Assembly: GCA_014378285.1 (NCBI GenBank)
Contig: JACMNZ010000251.1
Location: 1-10,540 of the forward strand
DNA: 10,540 bases
Source: Pseudopedobacter sp.
GTDB lineage: Bacteria > Bacteroidota > Bacteroidia > Sphingobacteriales > Sphingobacteriaceae
Direction: 5' to 3'
Part shown: positions 1-6,108 of the stretch, in pieces
How the letters are laid out: each line of letters begins with the position of its first letter
Numbering within the stretch: position 1 is the first letter of the stretch
Notes under the pieces: model-generated
What the model saw: only the letters and a program-made list of their open reading frames with translations
What the model was told of the DNA's origin: nothing
Databases searched by the model: none
Position numbers and translations under genes: made by a program

Positions 1-102
1 ACCAGAAGCCCAAGTAAAAGGATTAGCAGGTTGTAATTTAATTGCTTTTATTTGCAACAAGAATTCAGCAATTTTCTGTTCAATCTCACTATTATTGTAC
101 AT
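1..102 (-). CDS. pyrE: Orotate phosphoribosyltransferase, N-terminal part (cut by window edge)
   Basis: PyrE joins orotate to PRPP to make OMP, the fifth step of de novo UMP synthesis, in the cytosol. Only the first 34 codons are visible, reading from the ATG at 102 leftward off the window. The peptide starts MYNNSEIEQKIAEFLL and runs into LQPANPFTWASG. This matches the conserved PyrE N-terminus, an amphipathic helix followed by the P-F-x-W-x-S-G segment near the nucleotide-binding region. The catalytic lysines and the PRPP loop lie outside the window, so the call rests on this segment alone. The ATG is favoured because the helix begins directly after it and a TATTTTTG box sits 4 bp upstream. 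Its start codon overlaps the start codon of the divergent NUDIX gene. Another phosphoribosyltransferase is possible but less likely. Confidence 0.85.
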   Translation of the reverse strand, partial: MYNNSEIEQKIAEFLLQIKAIKLQPANPFTWASG

Positions 103-703
103 GGCTCAAAAATACAACATTTATATTAACCAAAAGTGCTTGATTATAACTTCTATTAAGCCTTATGATGCCCTAGACCATCAACTTATTGATGATCAAG
201 ACTTTGATTTTTTAACATTTTACAAAGCCTTAGCTAATAACCCAAACGCTAAATTTTATCTTATTTGTGACGATGCAAAAATTTGTTTTAAAACCATAAA
301 AAATAAAATTAGAGTTATAGAAGCCGCTGGCGGCTTGGTTCATAGCGATGAAAATAAATATCTTTTTATTAAAAGAAACGGGCGTTGGGATTTACCGAAA
401 GGAAAATTAGAGCTTAACGAAAAGAAAAAAGATGCCGCGGTAAGAGAGGTAGAAGAGGAGTGTGGTTTAAAAATAAAGTTTTTAGGAATTAAATTATTAA
501 AAACCTATCATGTTTATGAAATAAAAGGTAAACCTGTTTTAAAAGTTTCTCATTGGTATGCGATGGAAGCAAAATCAAAACAAAAATTAATTCCGCAAAT
601 AGAAGAAGGAATTACAGAAGTTAAATGGTTTAAAAAAGAAGATTGGGGAATTATTAGGGCAAATACTTATTCAAATATTTTAGATGTGATTGATGAGAAT
701 TAA
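101..703 (+). CDS. NUDIX hydrolase family protein
   Basis: A 200-residue cytosolic protein of the NUDIX superfamily, which cleaves nucleoside diphosphates linked to another group. The Nudix box is complete at residues 101-123: G101, E107, then R115-E116-V, E119-E120 and G122-L123, fitting Gx5Ex7REUxEExGU. The glutamates would bind the catalytic metal. It is preceded by WDLPKGKLE, and the domain begins around residue 70 (IRVIEAAGGLV). Residues 1-65 form an extra N-terminal region unlike the minimal NUDIX fold. The substrate cannot be read from the sequence: mutagenic nucleotides, ADP-ribose, dinucleoside polyphosphates and RNA caps are all possible. The ATG at 101 is chosen over an in-frame TTG at 95, because the TTG would add only two residues and lies within pyrE. 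A strong terminator follows 20 bp after the stop. It is monocistronic and divergent from pyrE. Confidence 0.9.
   Translation: MAQKYNIYINQKCLIITSIKPYDALDHQLIDDQDFDFLTFYKALANNPNAKFYLICDDAKICFKTIKNKIRVIEAAGGLVHSDENKYLFIKRNGRWDLPKGKLELNEKKKDAAVREVEEECGLKIKFLGIKLLKTYHVYEIKGKPVLKVSHWYAMEAKSKQKLIPQIEEGITEVKWFKKEDWGIIRANTYSNILDVIDEN
107..135 (-). promoter_or_regulatory. Candidate Bacteroidota promoter for pyrE
   Basis: On the minus strand, TATTTTTG (114 to 107) fits the Bacteroidota -7 consensus TAnnTTTG exactly. A TTTTG (135 to 131) lies 16 bp upstream as a possible -33 element, slightly closer than usual. The box ends only 4 bp before the pyrE ATG, so a transcript starting at the usual distance would have almost no 5' leader. 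The whole element lies inside the NUDIX coding sequence. It is identified by consensus only. Confidence 0.4.
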
Positions 704-723
704 TCGCAATACTTAAAGCATAT

Positions 724-758
724 AAAAACCCTACCGTTTTAAACGATAGGGTTTTTTT
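724..758. terminator. Bidirectional intrinsic terminator between the NUDIX gene and yidC
   Basis: The arms AAAAACCCTACCGTTT (724-739) and AAACGATAGGGTTTTT (741-756) are complementary apart from one C/A mismatch, with the innermost bases forming the loop. A T-run follows on the plus strand (752-758), and the A-run at 724-728 gives a T-run on the minus strand. It can therefore end both the NUDIX transcript and the convergent pyrG-yidC transcript, whose last stop is at 775. Confidence 0.85.
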
Positions 759-774
759 GTTATTGAAAAATCTA

Positions 775-2586
775 TTATTTCTTTTTTTGTTGGTTGTTTT
801 GTTGTTGCTGGCGCATCATATCTTCCATCTTTTTTTGCCATCCGCCTTTTTTCTTTTCAGATTCTGGCTTTTTCTTATTCACTTGTATTTGAGCATGTAT
901 TTTATCATCATCAACAAATTTTCTGATGAAATATTGTTGTGAAAAAGTAAGAACATTAGCACACAAATAGTAGTAGTTTAATCCGGCTGGGTAACTATTT
1001 AGAACCCCGAAGAAAATTAATGGGGTAATGTAACCAATATATTTCATCTGCCCCTGCGCCCCAGAAACTTGATTATTAAAGTACGTGTAAACCAAAGTAG
1101 AAACGGTCATTAATAAACACATTAAACTAATGTGGTTCCAGCCTAAAAGAGGTATGGGTGCAAATTTTATCAATTCATCATAAGTAGAAAGATCTTTCAT
1201 CCATAAAAAACTTTCATGTCTTAACTCAAATAAATTTGGGAAAAAGTAAAAGAAAGCTAAAATAAAAGGCATTTGGAAAACCAAAGGTAAACAACCACCT
1301 AAAGGATTTACCCCTGCTTGTTTATATAACTTTAAATACTCTTGCTGTACCAATGCTTGGTTGCCTTCTCCAACTTTCTTCTTTATCTCATCCATTTCGG
1401 GCTTTAACACCCTCATTTTAGCCATAGAAAGATATGACTTATAGGTAAATGGAAATAAAACAGATTTTAAAATGATAGTCAGCAGAAGTATAATCAATCC
1501 ATAACCCAAATTTAGGCTTTCGAAAAAATTGAATATGGGTAAAACCAAAAATCTATTGATCCATTTTAATGGTCCCCAACCCATTTTTACCATTTGTTCT
1601 AAATCATGACCTTGATCTTTTAATTGACTAAACTTGTTAGATCCAAAATAAAAGTTCATCTCATAACTGTTAACATCTTGATTTTTATAGGGCAAGCTTA
1701 ACTTTGCACCGTAGGCTTTAATTGCAGAGCTATCTGCCAAAGTAGTTATTTTAATATCAGCTTTGCTAAAACTTTCTTTAGGGATTAAAACAGCAGAAAA
1801 AAAGTGCTCTTTAAAAGAAACCCATTTAGTTTTCCCTTCATTCAGTAGTAAATCCTCATCTTTACTTTCACTCAAGTAATCAACAGTACCGTCTTCTTTT
1901 TGATAATAGGTGGTAGATCCCATTCTCTCATTAGTAATATCCTTTTCTTGTTGTAATAACTTTGTGTTCCAATTTAAAATTAAAGAATTATCTGTAATGA
2001 TATTTTGGAAGCCTTTAACTTCGGCTTTAAAACCTACCTGATGAGAATCTGGAGCTAACGTATAAGTATATTTAACATTAGAACTATCGGCATTAGCCAA
2101 CTGCATCACTACTTTACCATTACTTGCTTCTAATTTATTAAAAAAGTTATTAGTGGTATTTGCAACAGCATTGGTTCCTTTATATTCAAAACCAAAATTT
2201 GTAGATTCTGGTGTAAATAAAATCAGGGGGTTGCCTTTATAAGTAGTTTCGCCTTTAACTTCTACGCTGGCAATTTTACCACCTTTATTAGAAATGCTAA
2301 CTTTTAAATTTTTGTTTTCTAAAACAGTAAATTCCTCATTAGTGATGATAGCAGTATTTTTGTTTGCAGTATCTGTAAGGTTTTTTTCTGAGGGAGATGA
2401 GCTATTGTTTGTAATAGCAAGCGTAGTATCTTTATTGGTGATGATTGTGATATTTTTAGACTTGGCTAAAGAGTCTTGCAATAATTGCTCTTTTTTAACA
2501 TCTTCAGATGAAGGTTTTAATAGAAAGGTTGATCCAACTAATATTACCAATATCAGGAATAAACCTGTAAACGTATTTCTATCCAT
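775..2586 (-). CDS. yidC: Membrane protein insertase YidC
   Basis: YidC inserts and folds inner-membrane proteins, alone or with SecYEG. This is the long Gram-negative form (603 residues). An N-terminal transmembrane anchor lies at about 7-23. A Ser/Thr/Asn/Lys-rich linker follows (about 25-85), then a beta-rich periplasmic domain (about 86-320). The conserved insertase core with five membrane segments begins near residue 340. Core landmarks are IILKSVLFPFTYKSYLSMAK (371-390), VNPLGGCLPLVFQMP (426-440) and SYPAGLNYYY (531-540). K374 aligns with the groove arginine of E. coli YidC (R366), the usual positive charge in the hydrophilic cavity. The tail (569-603) is very basic and Gln-rich, a feature linked to ribosome contact in other YidC proteins. 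It lies 32 bp downstream of pyrG on the same strand, probably cotranscribed, and ends at a strong shared terminator. Confidence 0.97.
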   Translation of the reverse strand: MDRNTFTGLFLILVILVGSTFLLKPSSEDVKKEQLLQDSLAKSKNITIITNKDTTLAITNNSSSPSEKNLTDTANKNTAIITNEEFTVLENKNLKVSISNKGGKIASVEVKGETTYKGNPLILFTPESTNFGFEYKGTNAVANTTNNFFNKLEASNGKVVMQLANADSSNVKYTYTLAPDSHQVGFKAEVKGFQNIITDNSLILNWNTKLLQQEKDITNERMGSTTYYQKEDGTVDYLSESKDEDLLLNEGKTKWVSFKEHFFSAVLIPKESFSKADIKITTLADSSAIKAYGAKLSLPYKNQDVNSYEMNFYFGSNKFSQLKDQGHDLEQMVKMGWGPLKWINRFLVLPIFNFFESLNLGYGLIILLLTIILKSVLFPFTYKSYLSMAKMRVLKPEMDEIKKKVGEGNQALVQQEYLKLYKQAGVNPLGGCLPLVFQMPFILAFFYFFPNLFELRHESFLWMKDLSTYDELIKFAPIPLLGWNHISLMCLLMTVSTLVYTYFNNQVSGAQGQMKYIGYITPLIFFGVLNSYPAGLNYYYLCANVLTFSQQYFIRKFVDDDKIHAQIQVNKKKPESEKKKGGWQKKMEDMMRQQQQNNQQKKK

Positions 2587-2618
2587 TTCTTAATTTTCTA
2601 TCCTCTTTTTATCAAAAT

Positions 2619-4232
2619 TTAATTTTTCTTTTTTGCGTTTTCTAAGCAAGCGGAGACAAATTTAACGAAAAGTGGGTGAGGATTTGCTACCGTCGACTTT
2701 AATTCTGGATGAAATTGTACAGCAACAAAAAAAGGATGATTTTTTAACTCAACAATTTCTACCAAATTATTATCAGGATTAATGCCTGAGGCCATCATAC
2801 CTCCATCTTCGTATTGTTTTAAAAACTTGTTATTAAACTCGTAACGATGTCTGTGGCGTTCTGTTATTTTTGTTTTACCATAAATATGAAATGCCTTAGT
2901 TCCTTTTTTTATTTCGCAAACATAAGAACCCAACCTCATGGTACCACCTTTTAGTGTGATTTTCTTTTGATCTTCCATCATAGAAATTACAGCATCTTCC
3001 TCCTCTTGTTCCATTTCTGTACTGTGCGCATTTTTTATTCCCAATACATTTCTACCATATTCTATAACAGCACATTGCATTCCCAAACAAATCCCGAAAA
3101 AAGGGATATTGTTTTCACGAATAAATTGAATGGCGATTATTTTCCCTTCAATACCCCTGTTACCAAAACCAGGGGCAACCAAAACACCATCTAAATTGGC
3201 CAATTTGGCCTGTACGTTTTCTGGTGTAATTCCCTCAGAATGTATACATTCTACTCTTACTTTACATTCATTTTGTGCGCCAGCATGTATAAATGATTCT
3301 GTTATTGATTTGTAAGCGTCTGGTAATTCTACATATTTACCTACCAATCCAATTTTAATTTCTGAAGTAGGGTTTTTTAATCTTCCCAAAAAATCTTTCC
3401 AATTATCTAAGTTTGGTTCATTTTTTAAAGGGAGTTTTAGTTTTGAAAGTACTGTCCTATCTAGTTGTTCTTTTAACATCAATAAAGGCACATCATAAAT
3501 TGTCTTGGCGTCAATAGATTCTACAACAGCGTTTAAATTCACGTTACAGAACAAAGCAATTTTCTTCCTCAAATCTTGTGAAATATGATGCTCGGTCCTA
3601 CAAACTAAAATATCTGGTTGTATCCCATATTCTAATAACATTTTAACGGAGTGTTGTGTAGGCTTTGTTTTTAACTCTCCGGCTGCGGCCAAGAAAGGAA
3701 CTAAAGTTAAATGTATAACTATCACATTACTAGAACCCATTTCCCATTTAAATTGACGCACAGCCTCTACAAATGGTAAAGATTCTATATCCCCTACAGT
3801 TCCGCCAAGTTCTGTAATTACGATATCATATTCTCCGTTTTGGCCTAAAAGGGCCATGTTTCGCTTAATTTCGTCAGTAATATGAGGTACAACTTGTACC
3901 GTTTTCCCTAAATAAGCACCTTCTCTTTCTTTATTGATTACGTTTTGATAAATCCTTCCAGTTGTAATATTATTAGCTTGTGAAGTTGGGACGTTCAGAA
4001 AACGTTCATAATGACCCAAATCTAAATCTGTTTCTGCACCATCCTCTGTTACATAGCATTCGCCATGTTCATACGGATTTAAAGTTCCAGGATCTATATT
4101 TATGTAAGGATCAAATTTTTGGATTGTTACGCTGTAACCTCTGGCTTGAAGCAGTTTAGCCAATGATGCGGAAATAATACCTTTTCCTAAAGACGATGTA
4201 ACGCCTCCCGTAACAAAAATATACTTAGTCAT
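2619..4232 (-). CDS. pyrG: CTP synthase (glutamine-hydrolysing)
   Basis: CTP synthase aminates UTP to CTP using ATP and glutamine. It is the last step of pyrimidine nucleotide synthesis and is cytosolic. The 537-residue length is typical. The N-terminal synthetase domain has the P-loop segment TSSLGKG (12-18, K18) and the probable Mg ligands D71 and E141 (ELGGTVGDIE). The C-terminal class I glutamine amidotransferase domain (about 292-530) has the oxyanion segment PGFGNRG (354-360). Its nucleophile is C382 in FFGICLGMQ, and H508 and E510 in VQFHPE complete the triad. All catalytic residues are present, so the enzyme should be active. The start MTKYIFVTGGVTSS fits the family exactly. It is the first gene of the pyrG-yidC unit and is divergent from the acidic hypothetical gene at 4436. 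Confidence 0.98.
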   Translation of the reverse strand: MTKYIFVTGGVTSSLGKGIISASLAKLLQARGYSVTIQKFDPYINIDPGTLNPYEHGECYVTEDGAETDLDLGHYERFLNVPTSQANNITTGRIYQNVINKEREGAYLGKTVQVVPHITDEIKRNMALLGQNGEYDIVITELGGTVGDIESLPFVEAVRQFKWEMGSSNVIVIHLTLVPFLAAAGELKTKPTQHSVKMLLEYGIQPDILVCRTEHHISQDLRKKIALFCNVNLNAVVESIDAKTIYDVPLLMLKEQLDRTVLSKLKLPLKNEPNLDNWKDFLGRLKNPTSEIKIGLVGKYVELPDAYKSITESFIHAGAQNECKVRVECIHSEGITPENVQAKLANLDGVLVAPGFGNRGIEGKIIAIQFIRENNIPFFGICLGMQCAVIEYGRNVLGIKNAHSTEMEQEEEDAVISMMEDQKKITLKGGTMRLGSYVCEIKKGTKAFHIYGKTKITERHRHRYEFNNKFLKQYEDGGMMASGINPDNNLVEIVELKNHPFFVAVQFHPELKSTVANPHPLFVKFVSACLENAKKKN

Positions 4233-4292
4233 GATGGATTTTATATTTTAATAAGACTTTAAAAAAACAGTTTAGGAGTAATTTTAAAGCTA

Positions 4293-4309
4293 TTTGTACG
4301 GGATACAAA
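4293..4309. repeat. Perfect inverted repeat TTTGTA-N5-TACAAA, possible operator
   Basis: TTTGTA (4293-4298) and TACAAA (4304-4309) are perfect complements around a 5-bp CGGGA spacer. It lies between the divergent pyrG and hypothetical genes, over the candidate pyrG -7 box. The size and symmetry would suit a dimeric regulator, but 6-bp AT-rich arms can also arise by chance. No regulator is identifiable from the window. Confidence 0.3.
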
Positions 4310-4313
4310 AGTA
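4306..4313 (-). promoter_or_regulatory. Candidate -7 box for the pyrG-yidC transcript
   Basis: The minus strand reads TACTTTTG, an exact fit to TAnnTTTG. It lies 73 bp upstream of the pyrG ATG. No TTG is found at the expected -33 distance, so support is partial. The box overlaps one arm of a perfect inverted repeat (4293-4309), and the first bases after it include three consecutive C residues. Confidence 0.35.
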
Positions 4314-4435
4314 GGGTTTTTATTTTACTCTATGGTACGTGTAGAGAAAATAGATTGATATGGAAATGGAATTGTTGCAAACAAAGGATTTTTATTTTTA
4401 TGTCCGTTTGATTAAAATATTTTAATATTGTAAAT

Positions 4436-4867
4436 ATGAGTGAAATTTTTAGAAGCCTACTATTAAGATATCAAAATTACTTTTTAGAGTTTTATCAATT
4501 ATTAGAAGATAAGAACATAACAAAATCTAATGAATTAGCTCAGGCTTCAATGATTAGGGATTTTTTGGGAAGCCTGCCTGAATTTGCTGATGCTTTTGAG
4601 ATTGAAATGTCTATCAGCACAAAAATTGATGATTTAGAAAGTATTTGGACAGCCCAATTTAATGAAGATGGTTTTAGTGTGAGAGCCTATACTTTAGATG
4701 GTTTAGATGAACTTAACGAATGGTATTTTCATTACCATGATGATATTAAAGAATATGAGGGAAATTTATTTACCGATGGAGATTGGGATTTATTTTTAGA
4801 AGAAGTAGCAGAAATCGATGATCAGGGAGAGAAGGAAGTAAACGTAAGTTTTGTTTTTAATGTATAA
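4436..4867 (+). CDS. Acidic protein of unknown function
   Basis: A 143-residue protein that I do not recognise as a named family. It has no signal peptide or membrane segment, so it is probably cytosolic. It is strongly acidic, with many Asp and Glu residues, especially in DGLDELNEWYFHYHDD (about 88-103) and in the last third. The N-terminal 50 residues look helical (SLLLRYQNYFLEFYQLLEDK). The middle is mixed and aromatic-rich, and the C-terminus ends in an alternating VNVSFVFNV strand. The ATG at 4436 is the first in-frame start and gives a compact ORF with codon use like its neighbours. It stands alone: divergent from pyrG (203-bp gap) and convergent with the small membrane protein, whose stop is 20 bp away. 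No clear promoter box or terminator is seen. Confidence 0.75.
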   Translation: MSEIFRSLLLRYQNYFLEFYQLLEDKNITKSNELAQASMIRDFLGSLPEFADAFEIEMSISTKIDDLESIWTAQFNEDGFSVRAYTLDGLDELNEWYFHYHDDIKEYEGNLFTDGDWDLFLEEVAEIDDQGEKEVNVSFVFNV

Positions 4868-4887
4868 TCCTAGTAATAGCTAAAAAA

Positions 4888-5016
4888 CTACCTGTAAATA
4901 TAGATCAACAAAAAAATTACACTTACTAAAACAACCAATATCCAAAATAATTTATTTTCATTATTTTGATTGCCACCTTTAAATCTATAATTCCTTTTTA
5001 TTCCAAATAAATCCAT
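4888..5016 (-). CDS. Small single-pass membrane protein, 42 residues, downstream of rlmH
   Basis: On the minus strand an ATG at 5016 opens a 42-codon frame ending in TAG at 4888-4890. The N-terminus is basic and polar (MDLFGIKRNYRFKGGNQNNE). A continuous hydrophobic helix follows at about residues 23-41 (LFWILVVLVSVIFLLIYIY), then a final Arg. This is the pattern of a genuine tiny inner-membrane protein rather than a random frame: a charged polar head, one clean transmembrane helix and a short tail. It begins 9 bp after the rlmH stop on the same strand, so cotranscription is likely. Function is unknown. It has no cysteine lipobox. The positive N-terminus predicts an N-in, C-out orientation. 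Confidence 0.65.
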   Translation of the reverse strand: MDLFGIKRNYRFKGGNQNNENKLFWILVVLVSVIFLLIYIYR

Positions 5017-5025
5017 AATAAAATA

Positions 5026-5499
5026 TTATTCATGGTGATAGGGTTCTCCTTTTAGAATAGTAAATGCCCTGTAAACTTGCTCAACAAAAAACAACCTTAC
5101 CATTTGGTGAGAAAAAGTGAGCTTTGATAAAGAAAGTTTATGGTTTGCTCTTTGATAAATACTATTATCAAAACCGTAAGGTCCACCTACTAAAAAGATT
5201 AAATGACCAACACTTGCAATCATCTTTTTATTTAATAGGTCTGCAAACCTCGGCGAGCTAAACTCTGTTCCTTTGTCATCCAATAAAATGACATCATCAT
5301 GCGGCTGTATAAATTTTAGAAACTGATCTGCTTCTTTGGTTTTTTGTTCCTGCTCACTTAAATGTTTAGTTTTTTTAATATCTGGTAATGTTTGGATATC
5401 AAATTTGATGTAGTGCCTTAAACGCTTTAAATATTTTTCAATGCCATCTAATAGATAAGAATCATCTGTTTTACCTATTACTAGTAAGGTTATTTTCAT
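5026..5499 (-). CDS. rlmH: 23S rRNA (pseudouridine-1915-N3)-methyltransferase RlmH
   Basis: RlmH (formerly YbeA) uses S-adenosylmethionine to methylate N3 of pseudouridine 1915 in helix 69 of 23S rRNA, acting on assembled 70S ribosomes. The protein is 157 residues, the usual family size, and is a single-domain SPOUT (trefoil-knot) enzyme. It contains LLDDKGTEFSS (72-82), the SAM-binding loop FLVGGPYGF (102-110), and the conserved C-terminal knot region LSLSKLTFSHQMVRLFFVEQ (122-141) continuing to YRAFTILKGEPYHHE. The ATG at 5499 gives the standard MKITLLVIGK start. It lies 41 bp after the receiver-protein gene and 9 bp before a small membrane protein gene, all on one strand with no terminator between them. 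Confidence 0.96.
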   Translation of the reverse strand: MKITLLVIGKTDDSYLLDGIEKYLKRLRHYIKFDIQTLPDIKKTKHLSEQEQKTKEADQFLKFIQPHDDVILLDDKGTEFSSPRFADLLNKKMIASVGHLIFLVGGPYGFDNSIYQRANHKLSLSKLTFSHQMVRLFFVEQVYRAFTILKGEPYHHE

Positions 5500-5540
5500 T
5501 AAATGATTATTAGGTCAATGTAAAAAAAAGAAACCAGATT

Positions 5541-5909
5541 TTAAGCAGATTTTTGGGCTAAAGCTCTTTCTACAGTCTCTAAAATAACATTTGGATAAAT
5601 AGGTTTGTTAATAAAATCATAAGCTCCCATTCTAATTAACTCTGCAGCTAAATTAGGGTCTCCAAAACCACTTACTATAATTACAATTAAACCAGGATAT
5701 TCAGATTTAATCCTTCGCAAAATTTCCCTACCATCTGTATCTTCTAACCTAAAATCGCTTAGTACAAGATCAAATTTTTGTTTTTTAAGTTCTTCAAAGG
5801 CCGCTTCCCCGCTTTCTGCCGTTGTAGTTTGATAACCATTCTTGGTTAAGAATTTAGACAAAATTAGACATATTCCAATTTCGTCGTCTATTATCAAAAT
5901 ATTATTCAT
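5541..5909 (-). CDS. Stand-alone response regulator receiver protein
   Basis: A 122-residue protein made only of a phosphoacceptor (CheY-like) receiver domain with no output domain. The acidic pocket is D8-D9 (ILIIDDE). The phosphorylation site is D52 in DLVLSDFRLEDTDG, the switch Ser is S80 (IIVSG), and the conserved lysine is K102 (INKP). All residues needed for phosphotransfer are present. The sequence around D52 resembles receivers of NtrC-type regulators. Without a DNA-binding or enzymatic domain it probably works by protein contact or as a phosphorelay intermediate. No histidine kinase lies in the window. The ATG at 5909 is preferred over an in-frame TTG at 5921, because that TTG falls inside a TATTTTTG promoter-like box. 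It is followed by rlmH after 41 bp. Confidence 0.93.
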   Translation of the reverse strand: MNNILIIDDEIGICLILSKFLTKNGYQTTTAESGEAAFEELKKQKFDLVLSDFRLEDTDGREILRRIKSEYPGLIVIIVSGFGDPNLAAELIRMGAYDFINKPIYPNVILETVERALAQKSA

Positions 5910-5918
5910 ATCGTTAAC

Positions 5919-5926
5919 CAAAAATA
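5919..5926 (-). promoter_or_regulatory. Candidate -7 box for the receiver-rlmH transcript
   Basis: The minus strand reads TATTTTTG (5926 to 5919), matching TAnnTTTG and identical to the box before pyrE. It ends 9 bp before the chosen ATG, implying a very short leader. No TTG lies at the expected -33 distance. Confidence 0.4.
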
Positions 5927-6108
5927 TGTTGAGTTGAGTAAATTTAGATTTAAAAAATAAATGTATGCAAATATTTTAAAGGCTAAAAACGAAAGATAGA
6001 AATCTTGCATTTTTTTTTCAACACCTATAAAATTCAATCATCAACAAATAATATATAAAAATTAAAAGAGTTTTATTTAATATTTATCAAATTTCTTTAT
6101 CATTGAAC
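5927..6108. other. AT-rich divergent intergenic region between the receiver gene and the OmpA gene
   Basis: About 180 bp of very AT-rich sequence with no credible coding frame on either strand. It should hold the promoter of the OmpA lipoprotein gene, but no exact TAnnTTTG box is visible on the plus strand. A weak 5-bp hairpin at 5993-6006 is followed by a T-run but lies downstream of no plus-strand gene. Confidence 0.4.

Noticed and set aside
47..54. TTTATTTG as a possible -7 box for the NUDIX gene
   Set aside because: It has a mismatch at the conserved A, no -33 element at the right distance, and lies within pyrE, so it is too weak to call.
757..942. Plus-strand open frame of 61 codons rich in Leu and Phe
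   Set aside because: It is antisense to the Lys/Gln-rich tail of yidC; the hydrophobic look follows from reading that composition backwards, and it begins next to the shared terminator.
2294..2593. Plus-strand open frame of 99 codons that resembles a membrane protein
   Set aside because: It lies entirely antisense to the yidC N-terminus and linker, with no start signal or family features.
2967..3315. Two plus-strand open frames inside pyrG
   Set aside because: Antisense to the highly conserved amidotransferase domain of CTP synthase, and overlapping each other in different frames.
5993..6018. Small hairpin AAGAT-AGAA-ATCTT followed by a T-run, resembling a plus-strand terminator
   Set aside because: The stem is only 5 AT-rich pairs and it lies in a divergent region with no plus-strand gene upstream to terminate.
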